From Stieleria tagensis (GTDB lineage: Bacteria; Planctomycetota; Planctomycetia; Pirellulales; Pirellulaceae), in NCBI RefSeq assembly GCF_024129865.1, contig NZ_JAMYFE010000069.1, positions 1-64,000 on the forward strand: a DNA stretch of 64,000 nucleotides, given 5' to 3'. The position numbers were made by a program, and so were the translations under genes. The notes beneath the pieces were generated by a model. It saw nothing but the letters and a program-made list of their open reading frames with translations, had not been told where the DNA came from and did not search any database. Below, piece by piece: positions 57,063 through 64,000 of the stretch (position 1 is the stretch's first letter; each line of letters opens with the position of its first letter).

Positions 57063-57749
57063 ATGAAACATCTTCTCGTACTCCTGACGGTCGTTCCGTT
57101 ATTGGTCAACCATGGCAACCGCGCGGACGCTGACATTGTCGTCGAGTTCGGTTCCGCTCAAATTCGCTCCGGCGGATCCGGTTTCATTGATGTGTTTGTA
57201 AGTAGCTCCGATGGAAGCGATGAGCTATTTGGATTTGAAGCAGATTTTTCGCTGCTTGGCGATAACACGGGCGGGTTTTTGGAATTTAAACCGTCGTTTA
57301 ACCCAGCGAATCCGACCGGCCCGGACACCCAAAGTTCCGCTGAGACTCAAGATCCCGACTATGTCTTTCGGGGCGATTCGACGAGTTTCTCGGCGACGCG
57401 AAACGGTCCGCCAAACCAGATGATTCAATCTGATTTTGCAAGCGCCAACAAACCGCTTGGTTCAGATCGCTTTTTGTTAGCACGGTTGGATTTCTTTCAC
57501 ATCACACCGGTGCCTGTGAACACGGTGTTTTCGGTCGCGCTCAATCCGACGGGCAACACAAATTTCTACCACGATGACTTAAGCACCGCATCGATTGATG
57601 CGGTCTCATTCACCAACCTAGGGTCGATCAACGTCACCGCTATTCCCGAGCCATCAAGTCTGCTGGTACTGGCGATGGTGTTTGGCGGCGTGGCAGTTCG
57701 GCGCAGAAGAAAAACGCTACTCCCTGTCCGATCGGAATCGAAGTGCTGA
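57063..57749 (+). CDS. PEP-CTERM-anchored protein with cohesin-like ectodomain
   Basis: Protein of 228 residues starting 75 bases after the giant gene. The signal peptide (MKHLLVLLTVVPLLVNHG, ending NRADAD) is followed by about 170 residues. The C-terminus reads IPEPSSLLVLAMVFGGVAVRRRRK: a PEP motif, a hydrophobic span and a basic cluster, the PEP-CTERM signal processed by exosortase (not in this window). The ectodomain has a cohesin-like progression: an early VVEFGSAQIRSGGSGFIDVF strand, LFGFEADFSLL, then FLLARLDFFHITPVPVNTVF and a final strand before the anchor. With a dockerin at the end of the upstream giant protein, a surface receptor role is plausible. The PEP-CTERM call is strong; the cohesin call is by eye. 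Confidence 0.82.
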   Translation: MKHLLVLLTVVPLLVNHGNRADADIVVEFGSAQIRSGGSGFIDVFVSSSDGSDELFGFEADFSLLGDNTGGFLEFKPSFNPANPTGPDTQSSAETQDPDYVFRGDSTSFSATRNGPPNQMIQSDFASANKPLGSDRFLLARLDFFHITPVPVNTVFSVALNPTGNTNFYHDDLSTASIDAVSFTNLGSINVTAIPEPSSLLVLAMVFGGVAVRRRRKTLLPVRSESKC

Positions 57750-58057
57750 ATCAATGGATCCGTTGCCGTGCTGCGGCGCGGTCCACTACTCGCTGTGGGG
57801 GCAGCGAATTTTCTCTGTTGCAATCGCAACCATCAAGCACGACTTGCTGCAGTCGTCTTCAATCGCTTGGTCGGTGCTGCGCGACCGGCGAAGTTTCAGC
57901 GGTGGGGCTGGAATAGCTCTGGTTTTCAATGCTAGCAAATGTGAATGAGACGCTTCGCCACCGTTTTCATTGGGAATTTGCTGGAATCATTCGCGATCGA
58001 CTCGGACTCGCGTTTCGTTTCTTCGACTCTTCCGCGATGATCTGTCCCCGTCCATTC

Positions 58058-58106
58058 TCAACGCGTCGGGATGGGAAAAACCAATGTCTCACGCAGTGGC
58101 GCAACT
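58058..58106. repeat. Partial copy C of the dispersed intergenic repeat
   Basis: ACGCGTCGGGATGGGA, then AAACCAATGTCTCACGCA and GCGCAACTTCAAA, parallels the end of copy B and its continuation (CGCTTCGGGTTACCA, GAACCAATGCCCTACGCA, GCGCAACTGCAAA near 16370-16420). The hairpin half is absent. Confidence 0.5.
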
Positions 58107-58202
58107 TCAAAAGACGCTGCTTGGGTGGAACGGTGATTGAATTCTCATGCGATGAGAAGCCAGAGTCGGTTCGAGTGACGAACCGGCAGATCGATACGAA
58201 AT

Positions 58203-58209
58203 GGAAGGA
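58203..58209 (+). promoter_or_regulatory. Shine-Dalgarno-like GGAAGGA before a GTG start
   Basis: It lies seven bases before the in-frame GTG at 58217 and is the reason for choosing that start for the MscS-type gene over ATG 57929 or ATG 58316. Confidence 0.45.
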
Positions 58210-58216
58210 TCACGAA

Positions 58217-60616
58217 GTGCGCAGCAGATTATCACCCGCGACCAACAATCAATCGAGCTCCTGTTTGACGGATCCAAGTCGGGCGTTGGCAATCCACCCG
58301 CGCTCGCTCGTGGCGATGCTGTTGCTGGTTGTCATCATGCAAGCCACCGCTCCGGTGATCGGGCAAGAGTTCAAGCCGCTTAAACCGGCTGACACGTCAA
58401 GCCCCCGAGCGACGCTGCGTAGTTTCCGGGACGATATGAACGCCATGTATCGATTGCTCGCCGATCCGGAGGGTCAGAAAAGCAGCATCGAACTGACGAC
58501 CCATCGGTCGCGTGCGGTTCGCTGCTTGGACTTGACCAGCATCGATGTGGCGGACCCTCAAGATATGGGGCGACAACGAGCCGTGATGTTGATGGAGATC
58601 TTTGATCGAATTGGCATCGACATCGAAACGGTTCCAGGCGCTGACGATGTTGCGGAAAAAGAGATCCGTCGTTGGTTGCTGCCGGACACTGAGATCGCAA
58701 TCGAGCAGCTGAGCGAGGGGCCACGTTCGGGGCAATTCCTGTTCGCTTCGGATACGGTGGCACGGATCCCCGAGTTCCACGACCGTGTCAAGCATCTGCC
58801 ATACAAGCCAGGAACTGTGATGGAAGACGCGTTCGAAAAACTCTTCTCAGTGGCGTCGCCCGCGGTCGAGCCGAATCATCCGCTTGAACCAGCCGACACC
58901 ACCAGTCCGCGCGGGACGCTGAAGAGTTTTATCGACAGCATGAATGACATCTACCGCTCGTATCGGGATGACGGCAACACCCCGGAAGCATTTGCGGCGC
59001 GGCAACTGCCAATGGCTCGTGTCCGCGATTGTCTGGACTTGAGCGAAGTCCCGCCCGCATCGCAACTGCCCACACTCCGTGAGACGGCCGTCTTACTAAA
59101 GGAGGTGTTTGACCGAATCGAGATACCACCTTTTGACTTGATCCCTGGTCCAAACCAGGTCAGTGCGACGAATTTGGACCAATGGTCGATCCCCAACACG
59201 GAGATTTCGATTGCCCGAGTCAGCGCGGGGCCGGACACGGGTCGTTTCCGTTTCTCGCCCCAAACCTTGCGGCATATGAAGACGTATTACGAGCGCGTCG
59301 AGAATCTGCCTTATAAAGAAACGCCTCTCATTGCCAACGCGTACGATGTCTATTTTCAGTTGCCCGGGCCGATTGTCCCGGCATCATGGATTGAAAGTTT
59401 GCCGGACTGGATGCATGGTCGACTGGGGCGGCAACCGATTTGGAAATGGACATCCATTGCGATGATATGGATTTTGTTGGTGTCGCTACTCGGCCTGACC
59501 TTCCGGCTTTGCGTCGGTCGGCGGAGCAAGAACCGGCTCGTTGAATTTTTGATCAGCATCGTGTTTCCGGCCAGCGGAATGTTGTTCGTCTGGCTTGCTA
59601 AATTCTCTGTCGATGTACTGCGTGTCGACCAGAATGTGTACTTGATTTGCAGCATGTTATTCACACTGATGTTTGCGTTTCTGACCACGTGGCTGGCTGT
59701 GAAGATCTTGCCGGGCATTGGAGAGTGGATCATCGCGTCACCGCACATCAACTCTCAAAGCCTGGACGCCCAGGTGGTGCGGGTGATCTTCCAACTCGCA
59801 AGCGTCGCGGCGCTCGTCGCCATCGTCTTGAAAACCGCCGACCTCTTGGGCGTTCCGCTGACGCCCGTCGTCGCGGGTTTAGGCGTGGGTGGACTGGCGG
59901 TTGCTTTGGCGACTCAGAACAGCCTGGAGAACCTGGTCGGGGGCTTCAGTCTGTTCGTGGATCGACCGATCCGTGTTGGTGACTTTTGCCGTTTTGGTGA
60001 CCGTCTTGGCACCGTCGAACAGATCGGTCTTCGATCAACCCGCGTGCGGACGCTGGAAGACACGGTGGTCAGCATTCCCAACGCGACGTTCGCTAGGATG
60101 GAATTGGAAAACTTTGCCAAGCGACGCAGAAACTGGTATCACCCGCGCATCGAGCTGGCCAAAGACTCGACGCCGGATCAAATTCGCGTCGCTCTGATCG
60201 AAATTCGCAAGGTGCTATATGCGCATCCGAAAGTCGATCCCAATCCGGCCCGGATCCGCTTTCTCGGTTTCGGTGATTCATCGCTGAATCTTGATATCTT
60301 TGCGTTTACGACCACGCCCGATTTCGATGAACACCTGCAAATTTCAGAGGACCTTAACTTGAGGATTCTGGAGGTTCTCAGCCGGATCGGAGTCTCACTC
60401 GCAGTCCCAACGACGAAGACGTTGGTGCAACGATGCGATCCACCAGGAAACGAAAACGTTCGACGTGCCAAAGAACAGGTGCGAGATTGGCGCGCCAAAA
60501 AAGAGATGCTGCTGCCGTCATTTCCCGAAGAAGAAATCGACCGATTGCGTCAAACGGCTGATTACCCGCCAAACGGTTCCGCGATCCGAGTCGACAGCCC
60601 AGTCCTCTGTGAGTGA
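58217..60616 (+). CDS. MscS-family mechanosensitive ion channel with duplicated periplasmic module
   Basis: Large channel of 799 residues from GTG 58217 (alternatives: ATG 58316 at the signal peptide core, or ATG 57929). A signal segment (MLLLVVIMQATAPVIG) is followed by two homologous periplasmic modules at about 54-205 and 223-375, opening PADTSSPRATLRSF and PADTTSPRGTLKSF. Four transmembrane helices lie at about 411-545. Then comes the pore helix VVAGLGVGGLAVALATQNSL and the MscS beta domain (VDRPIRVGDFCRFGDRLGTV, TRVRTLEDTVVSIPNA) with a C-terminal alpha/beta domain. MscS channels release solutes on osmotic downshock. The stop overlaps a GTG (GTGA 60613-60616), but I place the next gene's start further downstream. 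Confidence 0.9.
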   Translation: MRSRLSPATNNQSSSCLTDPSRALAIHPRSLVAMLLLVVIMQATAPVIGQEFKPLKPADTSSPRATLRSFRDDMNAMYRLLADPEGQKSSIELTTHRSRAVRCLDLTSIDVADPQDMGRQRAVMLMEIFDRIGIDIETVPGADDVAEKEIRRWLLPDTEIAIEQLSEGPRSGQFLFASDTVARIPEFHDRVKHLPYKPGTVMEDAFEKLFSVASPAVEPNHPLEPADTTSPRGTLKSFIDSMNDIYRSYRDDGNTPEAFAARQLPMARVRDCLDLSEVPPASQLPTLRETAVLLKEVFDRIEIPPFDLIPGPNQVSATNLDQWSIPNTEISIARVSAGPDTGRFRFSPQTLRHMKTYYERVENLPYKETPLIANAYDVYFQLPGPIVPASWIESLPDWMHGRLGRQPIWKWTSIAMIWILLVSLLGLTFRLCVGRRSKNRLVEFLISIVFPASGMLFVWLAKFSVDVLRVDQNVYLICSMLFTLMFAFLTTWLAVKILPGIGEWIIASPHINSQSLDAQVVRVIFQLASVAALVAIVLKTADLLGVPLTPVVAGLGVGGLAVALATQNSLENLVGGFSLFVDRPIRVGDFCRFGDRLGTVEQIGLRSTRVRTLEDTVVSIPNATFARMELENFAKRRRNWYHPRIELAKDSTPDQIRVALIEIRKVLYAHPKVDPNPARIRFLGFGDSSLNLDIFAFTTTPDFDEHLQISEDLNLRILEVLSRIGVSLAVPTTKTLVQRCDPPGNENVRRAKEQVRDWRAKKEMLLPSFPEEEIDRLRQTADYPPNGSAIRVDSPVLCE

Positions 60617-60705
60617 AGTTCAGCTGTCCTGTCGATGGTGGTCGCCGACTTATCAGCTATCTTATGCAGAGAGATTTCCTTTCCAATGCATCGAGTCATC
60701 GTGCC

Positions 60706-62157
60706 ATGCCCTCTCGCGCCGTTATCACTCTGTGGCTGTTGTTCAGCAGTTTCATCCATTCTGTGCAAGCAGCTGAATCAGGATCACGAAACCAGCCGCC
60801 TAACGTGGTTGTGATTCTGGCGGACGACCTGGGCTGGAATTCGGTCGGATATCATGACGATGAATTCAAGACGCCTCATATCAACTCCATCGCGGCAGAC
60901 GGGATCGAACTGAATCGGTTTTATGTCGCGCCGATGTGTTCGCCGACCCGTGCGGGATTAATGACCGGACGCTATCCGATCCGTTTCGGCCTGGCCCGCG
61001 CAGTCATCCCGCCGTATCGTGACTACGGTCTTCCGACCGCCGAAACAACACTTCCCGAAATGCTTGGCCGTCTGGGGTATGAGCATCGTGGAGTCTTTGG
61101 CAAGTGGCACTTGGGACATCGACGTGCAAAATGGCATCCGTTGGCTCGAGGGTTCAGCCATTTTCACGGACACTACAACGGCGCGATCGACTACTTTGAT
61201 TTGACGCGAGAAGGTGTCCGAGATTGGCACGTCGACTATGAACCATTGGACGAACAGGGGTATGCGACCGACCTGATCGCGGATGCGGCGGCTGACTGGA
61301 TCAAAGAATCCTCGGCCTCCGACTCTCCGTATTTTTGTTACGTGCCTTTCAATGCTCCGCATTCACCATTCCAGGCGCCCGACGATGCGATCAAGCAATA
61401 TGGCGACTTAAGCGGCAAGAAGAAACGCAACGAAAAGAATCGAGAGATCTACAAGGCGATGATCGGTCGCATGGATGAAGGCATTGGCAAAGTCCTGAAT
61501 GCCGTCAATGCTTCCGGCGAATCCAAAAACACGCTCGTCTGGTTTTTCAGTGACAATGGCGGCGTAGGAGGACTGCGGGGAATCAATCATCCGCTTCGTG
61601 GTTCAAAGCTAACCGTTTTTGAAGGTGGCATTCGTGTGCCGGCTTGTGTTCGCTGGCCTGACAAAATCCCTGCGGGCCGATCGACGGATATCGTTTGTGG
61701 CTATCTGGATCTCTTGCCGACGTTGGTTTCTCTAGCGGGAGGACAGGTGTCAGATCTAACGGACAAGCCAATCGATGGCGTCGATCTGTCCGCGGTCATG
61801 CTCGGTCAAAGTGAGAGCATCAAGAATCGGCCCTGGTTTTCTTATCACGGACAGCCCGGCCCCACTTCGGAATGTTTGGCAGTCATCGACAATGGTTGGA
61901 AATTGGTCGTCAACGGCCCTCAGTTGAAAGACCTGGAGCAACTGCACGACCAGACCCACCAAGTTCATCTCTTTCATTTAGCAGATGATCTGAACGAATC
62001 AACGGATCTGGCGGCCGAGTATCCAGAACGAGTGAAACAGCTGGCGCAGCAACTGATTGAGCATCGGGCACTGCAGCCAAACGATGCGATCCCACCTTAC
62101 AAATTCGGCAGCTCCGGTTTCGTGCCGCCGCCGTTATGGCAGGTTCATTCTCCGTAG
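60706..62157 (+). CDS. Sulfatase (arylsulfatase A-like), CSPTR type
   Basis: Exported sulfatase of 483 residues. ATG 60706 is chosen because it begins a compact signal peptide (MPSRAVITLWLLFSSFIHSV, ending QAAES). In-frame ATG 60664 and GTG 60613 (overlapping the MscS stop as GTGA) are alternatives. PNVVVILADDLGWNSVGYH is the first metal-ligand segment, and CSPTR with Cys78 is the formylglycine site. FGKWHLGHRRAKWHPL, FSDNGGVGGLRGINHPLRG and EGGIRVPACVRWPDKIP follow, then GYLDLLPTLVSLAGG. All main sulfatase residues are present. It is separated by 254 bases containing a transposon-like repeat from the downstream cytochrome gene, so that gene is probably a separate unit. Confidence 0.94.
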   Translation: MPSRAVITLWLLFSSFIHSVQAAESGSRNQPPNVVVILADDLGWNSVGYHDDEFKTPHINSIAADGIELNRFYVAPMCSPTRAGLMTGRYPIRFGLARAVIPPYRDYGLPTAETTLPEMLGRLGYEHRGVFGKWHLGHRRAKWHPLARGFSHFHGHYNGAIDYFDLTREGVRDWHVDYEPLDEQGYATDLIADAAADWIKESSASDSPYFCYVPFNAPHSPFQAPDDAIKQYGDLSGKKKRNEKNREIYKAMIGRMDEGIGKVLNAVNASGESKNTLVWFFSDNGGVGGLRGINHPLRGSKLTVFEGGIRVPACVRWPDKIPAGRSTDIVCGYLDLLPTLVSLAGGQVSDLTDKPIDGVDLSAVMLGQSESIKNRPWFSYHGQPGPTSECLAVIDNGWKLVVNGPQLKDLEQLHDQTHQVHLFHLADDLNESTDLAAEYPERVKQLAQQLIEHRALQPNDAIPPYKFGSSGFVPPPLWQVHSP

Positions 62158-62164
62158 TAGAGTC

Positions 62165-62266
62165 TTAACAAGCTGTTGATTACCCACAAGTTTTGTTTGA
62201 CCACCCGATAGATCCCTCGCTGACGCGTCGGGTTCCCATTTGTGGGTAATCGCCGGCTTTAACAAG
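62165..62266. repeat. MITE-like element with 12-base inverted repeats and 8-base flanking direct repeats
   Basis: GATTACCCACAA (62178-62189) and TTGTGGGTAATC (62240-62251) are perfect inverted repeats. The pair is bracketed by TTAACAAG at 62165-62172 and 62259-62266, as expected for a target-site duplication. The interior includes CTGACGCGTCGGGTTCCCA, the core also seen at 4750 and 16367. No coding capacity. It may alternatively be a REP-type hairpin. Confidence 0.55.
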
Positions 62267-62411
62267 ATCCACTACAGAGCCTAGATCTTAGCGGTGGATT
62301 GACGGGAATTGCTCCGCTGATCGCTCGGTCGAGCTGTTATGATAGAGACGTCCAGACATGTCTGGATCCCGCCTGCATCGATCGACCTGAACGAATAGGT
62401 CTGCCCACCCA

Positions 62412-64000
62412 ATGACGACTTCCCGCCAAAAATCTTATTGTGCTTGCCTGCTGTGTTGCACCGTTGGTCTTGTTGCAACGGTGCTCAGCGCCCGAGAACC
62501 AGAGACATCATCGCTCTCTGGGGCACCGACCGATCCTTCCAAGTCGGCAGCGGCTGAACATCGCCCGAGTCTCACGGATTTGAAAGTCAGTGGGTATCAA
62601 CGTTCGCGGTACAGAAATTTTATTGCGTCCAAACAGCATCCGCACACGGATGCCGAGAACACACTGCCACCGCAAGCGAAGATCGCTGAGTTTGAATCTA
62701 CGATTCAGCCGATCCTGGATCAGAACTGTGTCGATTGCCACGGCCCCGATACGAGTGAAGGGAATTTCCGAATCGATACGTTGGATCCAGATCTGTTAGC
62801 GGGGAAAGACACGGACTGGTGGGCCGAAGTGTTTGCCGTGTTGACCAAAGGTGAGATGCCGCCGCCGGACGACGGCGAACTGGAGGAACAGGATCGACTG
62901 CGAATGGTAGGTTGGTTGGCGGGCGAATTGCAGACCGCTTCGAGTGTGCGTCGTAACTCAAGATCGCATTCTACGTTTCGTCGCCTGACGCGGTATGAGT
63001 ACAACTATGCGTTGCAAGATCTGCTCGGATTGCCCTGGGATTTTGCTAAAGACCTGCCGCCGGAATCACAGTCAGAGGATGGATTCGAAAACAGTTCGGA
63101 ACTGCTGCATTTGTCGGTATCGCAATTCGAGACCTATCATCGGCTTGCTCGCAGTGCTTTGCAGCGAGCGACGGTAACGGGTGATCGCCCGACGACGCGC
63201 TACTGGGGCATCGCGATGAAAGATGCCGCCCAACGGGAGTGGGGAAACCAAGTCGAACAGCTTGATAAGGCGAAGCAGGAGTTCAAGGACGATCCTGAGA
63301 AGCTGCAAATTGAATTGGATCGATTGCAGGAAAGTTTCCGAAAACCGCACCGCACTGCGTATTTTAAAGAGCTTTCCAGCGACCGGACGGCGAAAGCGCG
63401 GTGGCAATACCCAGGTGCGCGGTACGCATTTGCGCCCACGGACGAGCCGCCCGAGTTTCCCGACGCCTATGATTGTGTCGCCATCCTGCCTGCCGGTCGC
63501 CAGCAGGAACTTGTCGTCGAACTGGGGAACCAATTGCCCGACGAAGGCACGATGCGGGTGATGGTGCGAGCCTCACGCGTGAACACAGATGGTGATTATT
63601 TCCCGCAGATGCAACTGCTGTTCGGATGGCAAGCCAGCAACGAAGGGCGTGCCTTGCTTCGTGTCAGTCAGTCAGACACGCCGGTAACGGCGGTCCCAGA
63701 TCAACCACAAATCATCCACTGGGATGTACCTTTGGGGGAAATCTATCCACGCAATTCTGTTAGAAAAACATCCCCGATGGGAGCGATGCCCAGCCCATCG
63801 GAATACATTCGGATTGCCAACAGTTCCGCGTCGGCGCAGCCAATTCAGATTGACTTTGTGCGTGTCGCTGCGCCGGTCTACGATCAGTGGCCCCCCGAAT
63901 CGCACAGGCGGATTTTTTTTGAAAGTGAACATGCGGATGACGAATTGGTTTATGCAAATCAAATCGTGACGGCGTTTATGTCGCGAGCCTGGCGCCGCCC
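62412..64000 (+). CDS. Planctomycete cytochrome C / DUF1587 / DUF1592-type protein (3' truncated by window edge)
   Basis: Open frame from ATG 62412 to the window end (529 codons seen, no stop). A signal segment rich in Cys and Val (CACLLCCTVGLVATVLS) precedes about 70 unassigned residues. The heme site CVDCH is at 106-110, inside the planctomycete cytochrome C domain (LDPDLLAGKDTDWW, TKGEMPPPDDGEL). DUF1587 begins near residue 188 (FRRLTRYEYNYALQDLLGL). A long region to about 510 with a coiled-coil-like Lys/Glu/Leu stretch and a beta-sandwich insert follows. The visible end (VTAFMSRAWRRP, about 518) is the beginning of DUF1595. DUF1592, DUF1588 and DUF1585 are expected beyond the window. Same class as the gene at 7578, but with a longer N-terminus and insert. 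Confidence 0.9.
   Translation, partial: MTTSRQKSYCACLLCCTVGLVATVLSAREPETSSLSGAPTDPSKSAAAEHRPSLTDLKVSGYQRSRYRNFIASKQHPHTDAENTLPPQAKIAEFESTIQPILDQNCVDCHGPDTSEGNFRIDTLDPDLLAGKDTDWWAEVFAVLTKGEMPPPDDGELEEQDRLRMVGWLAGELQTASSVRRNSRSHSTFRRLTRYEYNYALQDLLGLPWDFAKDLPPESQSEDGFENSSELLHLSVSQFETYHRLARSALQRATVTGDRPTTRYWGIAMKDAAQREWGNQVEQLDKAKQEFKDDPEKLQIELDRLQESFRKPHRTAYFKELSSDRTAKARWQYPGARYAFAPTDEPPEFPDAYDCVAILPAGRQQELVVELGNQLPDEGTMRVMVRASRVNTDGDYFPQMQLLFGWQASNEGRALLRVSQSDTPVTAVPDQPQIIHWDVPLGEIYPRNSVRKTSPMGAMPSPSEYIRIANSSASAQPIQIDFVRVAAPVYDQWPPESHRRIFFESEHADDELVYANQIVTAFMSRAWRR

Larger units (their letters stand above)
57750..58216. other. 467-base intergenic region with a repeat-like segment
   Basis: An open frame continues upstream from the MscS gene to 57929, but its translation shows no domain or signal. 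It contains the repeat-like segment at 58058-58106, so I treat it as non-coding. No terminator-like hairpin with a T-run was found after the PEP-CTERM gene. Confidence 0.5.

Noticed and set aside
57929-58216. N-terminal extension of the MscS-type protein from ATG 57929
   Set aside because: The stretch includes a segment matching an intergenic repeat, has no domain, and a GTG with a good ribosome-binding sequence lies at 58217.
1-64000. tRNA, rRNA, transposase, integrase or phage genes
   Set aside because: I looked for characteristic motifs and found none. Short RNAs could still be missed by eye.

Overview
The window reads as a chromosomal segment of a Planctomycetota bacterium, most likely a marine Pirellulaceae of the Rhodopirellula type. 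The grounds are eight sulfatase genes in 64 kb, planctomycete cytochrome C / DUF1587 / DUF1592 proteins, a DUF1552 protein, a PVC-type heme-binding dehydrogenase-like protein, an ECF sigma factor next to a Ser/Thr kinase, a giant LEPR-XLL-type surface protein and a PEP-CTERM protein. No tRNA, rRNA, CRISPR array, transposase or phage gene was seen. The species assignment is inference; the family content is read from the translated sequence.

Region 1 (1-28.5 kb) is a large catabolic locus for a sulfated polysaccharide. Plus-strand genes: a truncated sulfatase with EF-hands, a second sulfatase, a DUF6786-like protein, a Tat-exported DUF1552 protein, a sulfatase, a DUF1592-type cytochrome, a GH117/GH43-like beta-propeller hydrolase coupled to a sulfatase by an ATGA overlap, then a putative GHL15-like hydrolase, a ThuA-like protein and an SGNH-like protein (ATGA overlap, then a 2-base gap), a PVC-type heme protein, a sulfatase, a beta-helix (GH141-like) protein, an alginate-lyase-fold protein and a sulfatase. 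A further sulfatase faces them on the minus strand. Nearly all carry export signals. Sulfatases would remove sulfate esters while the hydrolases and the lyase cut the chain; the c-type heme proteins may handle electrons in the periplasm.

Region 2 (28.5-31.9 kb) is regulatory: a minus-strand ECF sigma factor followed by a membrane Ser/Thr kinase with a leucine-rich C-terminus. An 11-base motif lies upstream of both genes in opposite orientation.

Region 3 (32.0-57.7 kb) is one 24,960-base gene for an 8,319-residue secreted protein. It has an LEPR-XLL-like start, an LCAT-like alpha/beta-hydrolase domain that has lost its nucleophile serine, beta-rich repeats, RTX calcium-binding arrays, LamG, FG-GAP, proprotein-convertase P, PKD and cadherin-like domains, and a C-terminal dockerin. 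Directly downstream is a small PEP-CTERM protein whose ectodomain resembles a cohesin. Together they suggest a cohesin/dockerin surface-anchoring pair, which is the most interesting hypothesis in the window.

Region 4 (57.7-64 kb) holds a large MscS-type mechanosensitive channel with a duplicated periplasmic module, an eighth sulfatase, and a second DUF1587/DUF1592-type cytochrome gene that runs off the right edge. Short palindromic and homologous intergenic repeats are scattered through the window (about 3.1, 4.7, 16.3, 58.1 and 62.2 kb).
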